64,000 nt of DNA from an uncultured Flavobacteriaceae bacterium (lineage in GTDB: Bacteria > Bacteroidota > Bacteroidia > Flavobacteriales > Flavobacteriaceae). The stretch covers positions 97,339-161,338 of the forward strand of contig CAJPUR010000003.1 in NCBI GenBank assembly GCA_905381055.1. Reading direction: 5' to 3'. The notes beneath the pieces are model-generated. The model did not search any database, had not been told where the DNA came from, and saw nothing but the letters and a program-made list of their open reading frames with translations. Both the position numbers and the translations under genes were made by a program. This document shows positions 53,304 to 62,946 of the stretch, piece after piece; position 1 is the first letter of the stretch, and every line of letters starts with the position of its first letter.

Positions 53304-54011
53304 TTGGACTTAAATCAAACTAAATTACGAAACAAATTCAATAATGGTCAAATCATTTTAATTAACAAACCACTTCGAAAAACTTCATTTGAAATTGTAA
53401 AAAAAATTCGGTTTATTCTAAAGAAGTATTTGAATCTTAAAAAATTAAAAGTCGGACATGCTGGTACACTTGATCCTTTGGCCTCCGGACTTCTGATATT
53501 GTGTACAGGAAAAATGACTAAAAAAATTGAATCTATTCAAAATCAATATAAAGAATATTGCGGGATTATAACTTTAGGCTCAACTACTCCTTCATTTGAT
53601 TTAGAAACTGGATTTGATAGTTTTTATGATTACTCACATGTTAATGAAAAATTAATTAAATTAATTAAAAAAAAATTTTTAGGAGATATTTATCAATTCC
53701 CGCCAGTTTTTTCAGCTTTAAAAAAAAATGGAAAAAGATTATATGAATATGCAAGAAAAGGTGAAAAAATTAAGTTGAATTCTAGGAAAATTGAAATTTT
53801 AGAATTTGATATTAAAAAAATTTCACTTCCAAATATTTATTTTAGAATCAAATGCTCTAAAGGAACATATATAAGATCAATTGCTAATGATTTTGGTAAA
53901 AATCTCAACAGTGGAGCACATTTGAGTAAACTATCAAGAACAAAAATTGGAGATTACAGTATCGATCAATCTATAAAAGTTGAGGATTTTGAAAATTTTT
54001 ATTTAAAGTAG
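53304..54011 (+). CDS. truB: tRNA pseudouridine(55) synthase
   Basis: Makes pseudouridine 55 in the T-loop of tRNAs. HAGTLDPLASGLLILCTGK carries the catalytic Asp; INKPLRKTSFEIVKKIR is the N-terminal motif, and GTYIRSIANDFG follows. The start is a TTG at 53304: there is an in-frame stop a few codons upstream and no ATG at the right place. 235 residues, the bacterial core form. Confidence 0.95.
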   Translation: MDLNQTKLRNKFNNGQIILINKPLRKTSFEIVKKIRFILKKYLNLKKLKVGHAGTLDPLASGLLILCTGKMTKKIESIQNQYKEYCGIITLGSTTPSFDLETGFDSFYDYSHVNEKLIKLIKKKFLGDIYQFPPVFSALKKNGKRLYEYARKGEKIKLNSRKIEILEFDIKKISLPNIYFRIKCSKGTYIRSIANDFGKNLNSGAHLSKLSRTKIGDYSIDQSIKVEDFENFYLK

Positions 54012-54046
54012 AAGTCATGATTTCTTAAAGATAAGTTGATATTTTT

Positions 54047-54054
54047 TATCTTTG
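54047..54054 (+). promoter_or_regulatory. -7 promoter box of pyrH (TATCTTTG)
   Basis: Exact TAnnTTTG, 17 nt before the pyrH ATG; no TTG at ideal -33 spacing. Confidence 0.5.
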
Positions 54055-54071
54055 TGTATCAAATTTTATAA

Positions 54072-54779
54072 ATGAAATTCAAACGTATTTTATTAAAACT
54101 TAGTGGAGAGGCCCTTATGGGAGAAAGATCATATGGTATTGACCCAAATAGATTAAATATTTACGCTAAAGAAATTAAAGAAATTTTTGATTTTGGAATC
54201 GAAATTGCAATTGTAATTGGGGGAGGAAATATTTTTAGAGGTGTCTCAGGAAGCAGTGAGGGAGTTGATAGAGTGCAAGCAGACTATATGGGAATGCTTG
54301 CTACAGTTGTTAATGGACTTGCCCTTCAAAGTGCATTAGAGAATATGAAAATACCCACAAGACTCCAAAGTGCGTTAAAGATTGAAGCTGTGGCTGAGCC
54401 ATATATTAAAAGAAAAGCTGTCAGACATCTTGAAAAAGGAAGAGTTGTGATTTTTAGTGCTGGAACAGGGAATCCCTTTTTTACAACTGACTCTGCTGCT
54501 GTTTTGAGAGCAATTGAAATAAATTCAGATGTAATAATTAAAGGAACTAGAGTTGACGGAGTTTATGATGAAGATCCTGAAAAAAATAAAGAAGCTGTTA
54601 AATTTGACAGTTTATCTTTTAAAGAAGTTTTAATAAAAGGGCTTAAAGTTATGGATACTACAGCATTTACTTTGAGTCAAGAAAATAAATTACCTATAAT
54701 TGTTTTTGATATAAATAAAAAAGGTAATCTAATTAGAATTGTAAAAGGTGAAAAAATTGGGACGAAGGTTTATGTTTAG
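54072..54779 (+). CDS. pyrH: UMP kinase
   Basis: Phosphorylates UMP to UDP; hexameric amino-acid-kinase-fold enzyme of 235 residues. [21 protein letters not shown], the [15 protein letters not shown] stretch and [11 protein letters not shown] are diagnostic. frr follows 3 nt later, the classical pyrH-frr pair. Confidence 0.98.
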   Translation: MKFKRILLKLSGEALMGERSYGIDPNRLNIYAKEIKEIFDFGIEIAIVIGGGNIFRGVSGSSEGVDRVQADYMGMLATVVNGLALQSALENMKIPTRLQSALKIEAVAEPYIKRKAVRHLEKGRVVIFSAGTGNPFFTTDSAAVLRAIEINSDVIIKGTRVDGVYDEDPEKNKEAVKFDSLSFKEVLIKGLKVMDTTAFTLSQENKLPIIVFDINKKGNLIRIVKGEKIGTKVYV

Positions 54780-54782
54780 AGT

Positions 54783-55337
54783 ATGAATGAAGAATTAGAA
54801 ATTATTGTTTTGAGTACAAAAGATAGTATGGAATTATCTGTTGATCATCTAAAAAAAGAATTACTTAAAATTAGAGCTGGAAAAGCTAATCCTGTTATGC
54901 TAAATTCTATTTCAGTTGATTATTATGGGACATTAACCCCTCTTAACCAAATTGCTAATATTAATTCTCCTGATGCTAGAACACTTACTATAGTTCCATG
55001 GGAAAAATCTTTTTTACCTGAAATTGAAAAAGCCATTGTTATTTCAAATATTGGTTTTAATCCTATGAATAACGGTGAATCAATCATTATTAATGTTCCA
55101 CCACTTACTGAAGAAAGAAGAAAAGATTTGGCTAAACTAGCTAAATCTGAAAGTGAAAAAGCTAAAATTAGTATTAGAAATTTTCGTAAAGAAGCAAATT
55201 CAGAAATTAAAAAAAGTGAAGTGTCTGAAGATGAGCAAAATAACTATATAATAGATATTCAAAATATTACAGATTCATTTGTAAATGAAATTGATCAAAT
55301 CTTTAACTCGAAAGAAAAAGAAATTTTAACTATTTAA
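54783..55337 (+). CDS. frr: Ribosome recycling factor
   Basis: 184 residues. Splits post-termination ribosomes together with EF-G. The LRAGKANPVMLNSI region of the three-helix domain, DYYGTLTPLNQIANI of the beta domain and the VPPLTEERRKDL motif are standard for the family. Coupled to pyrH. Confidence 0.98.
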   Translation: MNEELEIIVLSTKDSMELSVDHLKKELLKIRAGKANPVMLNSISVDYYGTLTPLNQIANINSPDARTLTIVPWEKSFLPEIEKAIVISNIGFNPMNNGESIIINVPPLTEERRKDLAKLAKSESEKAKISIRNFRKEANSEIKKSEVSEDEQNNYIIDIQNITDSFVNEIDQIFNSKEKEILTI

Positions 55338-55386
55338 TATTTATATATTGATTTATTCTTAGGTAAAAAAAAAAAAAGATAATATT

Positions 55387-57687
55387 TTGAATACTTGGGA
55401 TGCTATTTCTCGTATAATTTTAAAAAATCGAATATTTTTATTAACGTTTATTTTAATTACCACATTATTTTGGCTTTTTAAATCTCAAAATTTAAAATTT
55501 ACATTTAAAGAAGCTAATCTTTTACCTGATTACCATGAAGAAAATATTATTTATAATGAATTTACAAGTCATTTTGGGGATGAAGGAAATTCAATTGTAA
55601 TTGGAATAAAAGATTCTATTTTATCTTCCAAAGAAAAACTTTTTGCTTGGAACAATTTAACAAAAAAACTTAATTCATTCTCAGAAATTGAATATTCAAT
55701 ATCATTAAATGATTTAAAAATTCTTGAAAAGAATAAAGATTCAATAAGATTTGATTTTATTCCTTTAATAAACAATGATTCAATTAAAAAAATTGACCTG
55801 AATTATTTAAAAAATAAAATAAAAAATGGTCTCCCTTTTTATAAAAATTTAATTTATAATGATGAAAATGAGACTTTTAGATCAATTCTTATTATGCAAA
55901 ACGACATAATAAATACAAATTCAAGAAAAGAATTTATTCTTAAAAAATTTATACCAATTGTTGAAAGCTTTGAAAAATTAAATAAAATTGATGTTAAAAT
56001 TTCAGGAATGCCTTATGTAAGGACTCTAAATGCAGAAAATATTTTAAATGAAATGAAAATTTTTGTTTTAATTGCAATTTTAGTAACTGCATTTATTTTT
56101 TTTTTATTTTTTAAATCAATTACAGCTACTTTAATTTCAATATTAGTAGTTATAATTGGAGTTATATGGGCTCTAGGAACATTAGGTTTATTCCAATATG
56201 AAATCACAGTTTTAACCGCTTTAATCCCTCCATTAATTATAGTTATTGGTATTCCAAACTGTATATATCTTATAAATAAATATCAACAAGAGATTTTGAA
56301 TCACGGAAATCAAATAAAGTCACTAAAAACTGTAATAGTTAAAATAGGTAAAGCAACATTAATAACAAATTTAACAACGGCAAGTGGATTTGCTACTTTT
56401 ATTTTAACAAATAGTAAATTATTAAAAGAATTCGGAGTTATAGCATCATTAAATGTTATTGGAATATTCGTTATTTCACTTATTATTATACCCATCTATT
56501 TTAGTTATTTTCCAATACCCCAAAAAAAACATTTAAATCATTTAGAAAGTAAATCAATTAATTCTTTACTTAAATGGATGGAAAATAAAATAAATTATAA
56601 CAAAAAAATAATTTATTCAATTTCATTTACCTTACTTTTAATTTGTTCGTATGGGATATCACAGATAAAAATCTCAGGGAATATTCTAGAAGATATGCCT
56701 CAGTCAAAAAATTTTTTCAAGGACATTATTTTTTTTAATGATTACTTTAATGGTATTGTCCCATTAGAAATTTTGATAAATACTGGAAGAAAAAATGGAG
56801 TTAAAAATTTAGCTTCAATAAAAAAAATTGATAGATTAAAATCAGTTATAAAAACAATACCCGAACTTTCAAGGCCAATTTCTATTGTAGATGTTGTCAA
56901 ATATTCAAAACAAACTTTTTACAATGGAAACCCAATTTTTTTCAAAATACCATCAAGACAAGAAAATAATTTTATTTCTCAATATATAAAAAATTCAAAA
57001 TCAGATTCAAAAATTTTAAATACTTATTCTGACGAATCAAATCAATATGCAAGAATTACTACATACATGAAAGATGTCAATACTCAAAGAATGTATGAGA
57101 TAGAGGAAATTTTAAAGCAATCAATAAATGAAATATTCCCTCAAAAAAAATACTCTGTTAAATTAACTGGAAAATCAATTTTGTTTTTAAAAGGAACAGA
57201 GTTTTTAGTAAGAAATCTAATTTTTTCGTTATCATTAGCAATCTTTCTAATTGCAATTTTTATGGCCTTTATGTTTAAATCAATTAAAATGATTGTAATA
57301 TCATTAATTCCAAATTTACTTCCTTTAATTTTTACTGCTGGCGCTATGGGGTTTTTAGGAATTTCATTGAGACCCTCTACAATTTTAGTCTTTACGATTG
57401 CATTTGGGATTTCAGTGGATGATACTATTCATTTTTTAGCAAAATATAGACAAGAATTATGGGATAATAATTTTGATATAAATAAATCAGTTTTTAAATC
57501 TTTAAATGAAACTGGAGTAAGTATGTTTTATACCTCAATTGTTTTATTTTTCGGATTTTCTGTTTTTTTAATTTCTGATTTTGGAGGAACAATAGCTTTA
57601 GGTGGTTTAGTATCCACAACACTCCTTCTGGCCATGTTAACAAATCTTTTACTACTTCCTAGTTTATTAATATCATTTAAAAAATGA
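55387..57687 (+). CDS. MMPL/RND family transporter
   Basis: 766-residue membrane protein of the resistance-nodulation-division superfamily. Two repeats, each with a leading helix, a large extracytoplasmic loop and a block of five helices (blocks near 225-375 and 610-760). FAGISVDD-like motif IAFGISVDDTIHFLAKYR gives the conserved Asp pair of MMPL proteins. The natural cargo is unknown; relatives move lipids or hopanoids. The start is a TTG at 55387, right after a 13-A tract (55365-55377); no in-frame ATG exists upstream before a stop at 55360. Confidence 0.9.
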   Translation: MNTWDAISRIILKNRIFLLTFILITTLFWLFKSQNLKFTFKEANLLPDYHEENIIYNEFTSHFGDEGNSIVIGIKDSILSSKEKLFAWNNLTKKLNSFSEIEYSISLNDLKILEKNKDSIRFDFIPLINNDSIKKIDLNYLKNKIKNGLPFYKNLIYNDENETFRSILIMQNDIINTNSRKEFILKKFIPIVESFEKLNKIDVKISGMPYVRTLNAENILNEMKIFVLIAILVTAFIFFLFFKSITATLISILVVIIGVIWALGTLGLFQYEITVLTALIPPLIIVIGIPNCIYLINKYQQEILNHGNQIKSLKTVIVKIGKATLITNLTTASGFATFILTNSKLLKEFGVIASLNVIGIFVISLIIIPIYFSYFPIPQKKHLNHLESKSINSLLKWMENKINYNKKIIYSISFTLLLICSYGISQIKISGNILEDMPQSKNFFKDIIFFNDYFNGIVPLEILINTGRKNGVKNLASIKKIDRLKSVIKTIPELSRPISIVDVVKYSKQTFYNGNPIFFKIPSRQENNFISQYIKNSKSDSKILNTYSDESNQYARITTYMKDVNTQRMYEIEEILKQSINEIFPQKKYSVKLTGKSILFLKGTEFLVRNLIFSLSLAIFLIAIFMAFMFKSIKMIVISLIPNLLPLIFTAGAMGFLGISLRPSTILVFTIAFGISVDDTIHFLAKYRQELWDNNFDINKSVFKSLNETGVSMFYTSIVLFFGFSVFLISDFGGTIALGGLVSTTLLLAMLTNLLLLPSLLISFKK

Positions 57688-57721
57688 TATTGATTGATTG
57701 ATTTTCTTTTTAATATTAGCC

Positions 57722-57729
57722 TATCTTTG
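57722..57729 (+). promoter_or_regulatory. -7 promoter box of asnS (TATCTTTG) with -33 TTG
   Basis: Exact TAnnTTTG, 16 nt before the asnS ATG, with TTG at 57698-57700 at 21-nt spacing: the most complete promoter in the window. Confidence 0.6.
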
Positions 57730-57745
57730 TAAAAAAATTACTTTA

Positions 57746-59167
57746 ATGATAAAAATCATTGATGTCTTAAAAACTAAACCTAAAGGTCAAAAAGTATCAG
57801 TACATGGATGGATTAAAACATTTAGGGGGAACAGATTTATTGCTCTAAACGATGGTTCAACTATAAATAATCTTCAATGTGTTATTGATTATGAAAATTT
57901 AAATCAAATTACTTTAAAAGGAATTACCACTGGAACATCAATAAAACTTGAAGGTGAATTAATTAAAAGTCTAGGTAAAGAACAAAATATCGAACTAAAA
58001 GTTAATAAACTTCAAATCTTAGGCAAAGCTGATACTGAAAAATATCCTATACAACCAAAAAAACATAGCCTTGAATTTTTGAGGGAAAAAGCTCACCTTA
58101 GAATTAGAACCTCAACATTTAGTGCTATTACAAGAATAAGATCTTCACTTTCATATGCAATTCATGATTTTTTTAAAAATAAAAATTTTTATTGTATTCA
58201 CACTCCTATTATTACTTCGTCTGACGCTGAAGGAGCAGGTGAAATGTTTAGAGTTACTACTTTAGAAAAAGATTTTTTAAATAAAAATAAAGAATTTGAT
58301 TATTCTGATGATTTTTTTGGTAAAAAAACTCACTTAACTGTTTCTGGTCAGTTAGAAGCAGAGACATATGCAATGGGTTTAGGAAATGTATATACTTTTG
58401 GCCCAACTTTTAGAGCGGAAAATTCAAATACATCAAGACATCTTGCTGAATTTTGGATGATTGAGCCTGAAATGGCTTTTTATGATCTTAATGACAATAT
58501 GAAACTAGCTGAGGAATTTATCAAAAAAATTCTTTCCTATATTTTAATTAATTGTAGAGATGATTTAAATTTCCTAGATAAACGTTTTAAAGATGAAGAA
58601 AAGAAGAAACCTAAATCAGAACGCACAGAAATGAGTCTGATTGAAAAAATTAATTTTGTTATTTCTAATAAATTTATTAGAATCACTTACACTGAAGCAA
58701 TTGAAATATTAAAAAATTCTAAACTTAACAAAAAAAAGAAGTTCAAGTATATAATTTCTAATTGGGGAACAGATCTTCAGAGTGAACATGAAAGATATTT
58801 GGTTGAAAAACACTTTAAATGTCCTGTTATAATTTATGACTATCCAGCAGATATAAAGGCATTTTACATGAAATTAAATGATGATAATAAAACTGTTAGA
58901 GCAATGGATATTTTATTCCCAGGAATTGGAGAAATAGTCGGTGGATCACAAAGAGAGGAAAATTATGAAAAATTAAAAGAAAGAATGACTAAAATGGAAA
59001 TTGATATTAATGAATTTTATTGGTATTTAGATTTAAGAAAATTTGGTACAGTCCCGCATAGCGGATTCGGATTAGGATTTGAGAGATTAGTGTTATTTGC
59101 TACTGGAATGACTAATATAAGAGATGTAATTCCTTATCCTAGAACGCCTCAAAATGCTTCTTTCTAG
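57746..59167 (+). CDS. asnS: Asparaginyl-tRNA synthetase
   Basis: 473-residue class IIb synthetase. OB-fold anticodon domain with VSVHGWIKTFRGNRFIALND, then HTPIITSSDAEGAGEMF, motif 2 TFGPTFRAENSNTSRHLAEF and motif 3 GLGFERLVLFATGM. The GAGEMF and no Asp-tRNA features agree with AsnRS rather than AspRS. The ATG at 57746 is chosen; the open extension to 57698 would cover the promoter. Confidence 0.97.
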   Translation: MIKIIDVLKTKPKGQKVSVHGWIKTFRGNRFIALNDGSTINNLQCVIDYENLNQITLKGITTGTSIKLEGELIKSLGKEQNIELKVNKLQILGKADTEKYPIQPKKHSLEFLREKAHLRIRTSTFSAITRIRSSLSYAIHDFFKNKNFYCIHTPIITSSDAEGAGEMFRVTTLEKDFLNKNKEFDYSDDFFGKKTHLTVSGQLEAETYAMGLGNVYTFGPTFRAENSNTSRHLAEFWMIEPEMAFYDLNDNMKLAEEFIKKILSYILINCRDDLNFLDKRFKDEEKKKPKSERTEMSLIEKINFVISNKFIRITYTEAIEILKNSKLNKKKKFKYIISNWGTDLQSEHERYLVEKHFKCPVIIYDYPADIKAFYMKLNDDNKTVRAMDILFPGIGEIVGGSQREENYEKLKERMTKMEIDINEFYWYLDLRKFGTVPHSGFGLGFERLVLFATGMTNIRDVIPYPRTPQNASF

Positions 59168-59209
59168 AAATTATTAATTTTATAACTTTATATCATATAG
59201 CAATAGTAT

Positions 59210-60652
59210 ATGCTTAAACAACAATTACAATTAAAACTTTCTCAAAAATTATCACCTCAACAAATTCAGTTGATGAAGCTAATGCAGTTATCAACCCTTG
59301 ATTTTGAGCAAAGATTACAATATGAAATTGAACAGAATCCAGCCCTTGAAAAAGGTAAAGAGATTAAAGATGAAGATGAAAATTCACTGAATAATGAATT
59401 TGATGAAAAAATGACTGATAATGAGGATATTAATATTGATAGTTATTTAACTGATGATGAGGTCCCAAACTATAAGTTAAATTCAAAAAATTACAACTCT
59501 GAAGAAGATGAAAAAACAATTCCTATATCAGGAGAAATTGGATTTCACCAACTTTTAAAAAATCAAATTGGTTCTCTAATTTTAAATAAAAAAGAAACTT
59601 TAATTGCTGAATTTATAATTGGAAGTATTGATGACAGTGGATACATAAGACGTTCAAAACAAGACCTAATCGACGATTTAGCTTTTACACAAAATATTTT
59701 TATTGAAGAAAAAGAACTATCAAATGTTCTTAAAAAAGTTCAATCTCTAGACCCCCCCGGGATTGGATCAAGTTCACTCAAAGAATGTTTATCAATTCAG
59801 CTATCTAGAAAACCTGTTTCAATTTCTCAAATTATGGCTTCAAAAATAATAAATGAGGGTTTTGATTTATTTTCAAAAAAACATTTTGATAAATTAAAAG
59901 AAAAATTTGATGTGAATGAAGATTTACTAAAAAATGGACTTAATGAAATTGAAAAACTCAATCCTAAACCAGGAGGAGCCTTGTCTGGAATAGTTCAAAA
60001 TACTCATATTGTTCCTGATTTTATTTTAAAAATTGAAAATGAATCATTGATAGTTTCAATAAATAATAGAAATACTCCAGAGCTACATATATCAAATTCT
60101 TATATGGATATGATGAAAGGATATAAAGAATCTAAAAATAAAAATAAATCTCAAAAACAAGCCATTCAGTTTATTAAACAAAAACTTGATTCAGCCCAAT
60201 GGTTTATTGATGCAATTAAACAAAGACATCAAACTCTTTTAAAAACTATAAATGCTATTGTTGATTTTCAAAAAGATTTTCTTTTAACTGGTGATGAAAA
60301 TTATATAAAACCCATGGTTTTAAAAGATATTGCTGAAAAAATCGATATGGATATTTCCACTATTTCCAGAGTAGCTAATAGCAAATATCTTGAAACTCCC
60401 TATGGTACTAAATTACTTAAAAGTTTTTTTTCTGAATCTTTGAAAAATAATTTAGGTGAAGAAGTTTCTACACTTGAAATTAAAAATATTCTAAAACAAC
60501 TTATAGACAACGAAAACAAAAAACAGCCTTTACCAGATATAGTTTTATCAAAGAATTTAAAAGAAAAAGGATATAACGTTGCTCGTAGGACAATTGCAAA
60601 ATACAGAGAACAACTTGGGTTTCCAGTTGCACGTTTAAGAAAAACACTATAA
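59210..60652 (+). CDS. rpoN: RNA polymerase sigma-54 factor
   Basis: 480 residues. Region I is glutamine-rich (QLQLKLSQKLSPQQIQLMKLMQL), followed by an acidic region II, core-binding domain and helix-turn-helix, and the RpoN box ARRTIAKYRE near the C-terminus. Sigma-54 needs AAA+ activators; none is in the window. Its stop overlaps the convergent barrel-protein gene by 6 nt and is followed by a strong hairpin. Confidence 0.97.
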   Translation: MLKQQLQLKLSQKLSPQQIQLMKLMQLSTLDFEQRLQYEIEQNPALEKGKEIKDEDENSLNNEFDEKMTDNEDINIDSYLTDDEVPNYKLNSKNYNSEEDEKTIPISGEIGFHQLLKNQIGSLILNKKETLIAEFIIGSIDDSGYIRRSKQDLIDDLAFTQNIFIEEKELSNVLKKVQSLDPPGIGSSSLKECLSIQLSRKPVSISQIMASKIINEGFDLFSKKHFDKLKEKFDVNEDLLKNGLNEIEKLNPKPGGALSGIVQNTHIVPDFILKIENESLIVSINNRNTPELHISNSYMDMMKGYKESKNKNKSQKQAIQFIKQKLDSAQWFIDAIKQRHQTLLKTINAIVDFQKDFLLTGDENYIKPMVLKDIAEKIDMDISTISRVANSKYLETPYGTKLLKSFFSESLKNNLGEEVSTLEIKNILKQLIDNENKKQPLPDIVLSKNLKEKGYNVARRTIAKYREQLGFPVARLRKTL

Positions 60653-61312
60653 AATATAAAATATAAGACCTATTTTAATAGGTCTTAATTTGTAAGAAAT
60701 TTCATTTCCAATTTTATCATAATTTTTAAAAATATTTGTTAACCCGTATTCAAAAAATAAGTTCCAAGTATTATATCCAAGAGATAAAGTTATTGACTGA
60801 GAAATTGGTCTTATATTTTCAAGTGATCTTTTTCCAATACTTGATTTAATGAAATTAGAAAATCTATAACTCAATTTGTATCCAGCATAGATCCTCCAAA
60901 ATGAATAATTTTCTATTGTAGATGTTCTCCAACGAAATTCTAAAGGGAAATCAACTGAATTATTATAAATATTAATTTTGGAATCCTGAAAAGAGGAATT
61001 TAAAAGAGAAAAAGTTTCATTTCCACCACTATCTTTTAGGATATTAAGATTTGATATTTGATGATTTAATGAATATCCCAAACCCAGTCCAATTGCCAAA
61101 TCACCCCTAAGTCTTAAAGAAATATCTTTAAAAATTCCTAATTGGAAACCCCTGGAAAAACCATTTTGTTTAAAGCCATTTATTTTTTGATCAATTATTA
61201 TATACGAAATTCCAAAATAAATTTGATCTTCCTTATACTCAAGCGATTCATCACTTATATCTTGCGAATAAATTTTTAAAAAAGAAATTAAAAAAATTAT
61301 TAAGAATCTCAC
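60647..61312 (-). CDS. Outer membrane beta-barrel protein (PorT-like)
   Basis: 221 residues with signal peptide MRFLIIFLISFLKIYSQ and alternating beta strands typical of an eight-strand barrel (LRLRGDLAIGLGLGYSLN, FEYGLTN, KLRPIKIGLIFYIL). It ends in an aromatic-rich strand. It is of the porin family linked with ExbD genes in flavobacteria; the function is unknown. The sequence coding for its last strand contains a perfect hairpin that can end rpoN transcription. Confidence 0.8.
   Translation of the reverse strand: MRFLIIFLISFLKIYSQDISDESLEYKEDQIYFGISYIIIDQKINGFKQNGFSRGFQLGIFKDISLRLRGDLAIGLGLGYSLNHQISNLNILKDSGGNETFSLLNSSFQDSKINIYNNSVDFPLEFRWRTSTIENYSFWRIYAGYKLSYRFSNFIKSSIGKRSLENIRPISQSITLSLGYNTWNLFFEYGLTNIFKNYDKIGNEISYKLRPIKIGLIFYIL
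60664..60687. terminator. Terminator hairpin between rpoN and the barrel gene
   Basis: TAAGACCTATT / AATAGGTCTTA, 11-bp perfect arms around TT, followed on the plus strand by TTTG-rich sequence. It lies inside the 3' coding part of the barrel gene, 12 nt past the rpoN stop. Confidence 0.6.
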
Positions 61313-61362
61313 TTACTATTTTAATCTAAAGAAATTAATAAAAATTAATTAACCCTTTAAAC

Positions 61363-61845
61363 TTAATCAATATTCTGAGAATACTCACCAACTCTAGTGG
61401 TATAATTTATTTTAAGTGCATTTACCTTTCTTAATTCTTGTTTTATATCACTGATTAATCCCATGTTAGTTTCGCCATCAACTTTTAATGCAGTAGTTAA
61501 AACATTTTGAAGCTCTTGCCTTTTAGAGGCTCTTTCTGCTAATACAAAAGCAGCTACCTCAGAAACTGATGCAAACTTGTCATTTAGTTGAATCCTTGGC
61601 TGATCTCCATATTTATCAACATACCTGCTTGAGGGTTTTCCTGCATAAATATACATGACTCTGTCTTTCTTATCTAACTTTTGAATTTGATCTGCAGCTG
61701 GTAATGAATTATTAACCATCAAAGTACTGTCTCTCATTACAGTAGCAACCATAAAAAAGAAAAGCAACATAAAAACAATATCAGGAAGTGACGCTGTATT
61801 TACAGGAGGTAATTCACTACTTTTTTTCTTCTTAAATTTTGACAT
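61363..61845 (-). CDS. exbD: Biopolymer transport protein ExbD/TolR family (second)
   Basis: 160 residues: short cytoplasmic tail, one membrane helix (about 20-42) with the proton-channel Asp D22 in LPDIVFMLLFFF, and a periplasmic domain. Works with ExbB and the first ExbD to convert proton motive force into movement of a TonB-like or Tol-like partner. It is the fourth gene of the cassette; the barrel gene follows. Confidence 0.92.
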   Translation of the reverse strand: MSKFKKKKSSELPPVNTASLPDIVFMLLFFFMVATVMRDSTLMVNNSLPAADQIQKLDKKDRVMYIYAGKPSSRYVDKYGDQPRIQLNDKFASVSEVAAFVLAERASKRQELQNVLTTALKVDGETNMGLISDIKQELRKVNALKINYTTRVGEYSQNID

Positions 61846-61848
61846 AAC

Positions 61849-62472
61849 TTAATTAGTTTTACTTGGTTCAGCCTCTGAAAGCTTTTGAGGATACATCAAC
61901 TTTATAACTGATAATTTTGGTTTTAAATTTTCTTTTTCTGAAGGACTAGTTCGAGGATCAGAATATCTTTTATTAGCTTCAACAAAACTTAATCCAAGAT
62001 TAGGATATAAAATCCTAAATTCTCTATCTCTTAATTGATTGTAAGCGGCCACCAATTCATTTTGAACAGCAATGTAAACCTTGTATGAAGTTTCCCTATC
62101 ATTCTTTAAAGAAATTACTGCTTTTTCAGGATTATCAGAAGAATCTGGATCTTTATTACCTTTACAATATGAACATTCCTCTTCACCTATTCCAGCACCA
62201 TTATCAAGAAATTCAATAGCGGCTTGTCTTATTTCATTTATTTCCATAGGTTTTTCTTCAACCAAAAGCTGGTTGTATTTATTAACCACAACTGTAAAAA
62301 TATTCCTTTCTTTTATTATTGGTGGATCGATCAATTCGTCCATAGGAGGTAATTTTCTATTGATTCCTGAGTCAGTTTCAATTGTAGTCGTTACTAGAAA
62401 GAAAATCAATAGTAAGAATGCTATATCCGCCATAGATCCTGCATTAACTTGAGGTGAAGATCTTCTAGCCAT
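61849..62472 (-). CDS. exbD: Biopolymer transport protein ExbD/TolR family (first)
   Basis: 207 residues with one membrane helix (about 15-33) and the conserved Asp D16 in SMADIAFLLLIFF. The periplasmic domain is longer than usual and has a C100-S-Y-C103 pair (C-x-x-C), conserved among flavobacterial homologues, which could bind metal or form a disulfide. It is 3 nt upstream of the second ExbD. Confidence 0.92.
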   Translation of the reverse strand: MARRSSPQVNAGSMADIAFLLLIFFLVTTTIETDSGINRKLPPMDELIDPPIIKERNIFTVVVNKYNQLLVEEKPMEINEIRQAAIEFLDNGAGIGEEECSYCKGNKDPDSSDNPEKAVISLKNDRETSYKVYIAVQNELVAAYNQLRDREFRILYPNLGLSFVEANKRYSDPRTSPSEKENLKPKLSVIKLMYPQKLSEAEPSKTN

Positions 62473-62474
62473 AA

Positions 62475-62924
62475 TTATCCCTTTACCATTTTTTTAATAC
62501 TAGAAAAAATCATGGAAAATATAGCAATTGCAGCCAAAATATATCCAGTTCTAATACCTGTTTCAACCCATCTTGATGCTGATGCAGATAATATTTGATC
62601 ATCTTTCATAGGAGTTTCGACTCCAGTTGACATCAAGAACGAAATAGCGACTACAACAAGTAAACTACCAATAGAAATTGAAGCCTTCTTTAATTTATTT
62701 GAATCTGAAAGAAGCCCTCTTAAAGAAAAAATTAAAGTTACAAATATTGTAATAATTACGATTGCTACTGTTAAATTAACCATTGGAGATACTGATGAAT
62801 AGTCCCCTAGAGATGCATCCATTTTAATATTTTCATCTGATTTAGATATAACTAAAAAAAGAAATACTACTCCAAGTAAACCTAGTATACCCGAAATAAT
62901 TTTTGTTATTTTATCGACATTCAT
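62475..62924 (-). CDS. Membrane protein of the ExbB/ExbD cassette, unknown family
   Basis: 149 residues with four hydrophobic helices (about 8-26, 48-70, 81-98, 126-144) and no recognised domain. It lies between exbB (22 nt) and exbD (2 nt) in the same orientation, so it likely forms part of, or regulates, the energising complex. The position is conserved in flavobacteria; the function is not described to my knowledge. Confidence 0.8.
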   Translation of the reverse strand: MNVDKITKIISGILGLLGVVFLFLVISKSDENIKMDASLGDYSSVSPMVNLTVAIVIITIFVTLIFSLRGLLSDSNKLKKASISIGSLLVVVAISFLMSTGVETPMKDDQILSASASRWVETGIRTGYILAAIAIFSMIFSSIKKMVKG

Positions 62925-62946
62925 TTTGAATTATATTTTAGTTAAA

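Noticed and set aside
57698..57745. N-terminal extension of AsnRS
   Set aside because: It would cover the -33 and -7 promoter elements and has no family similarity; translation fits the ATG at 57746.
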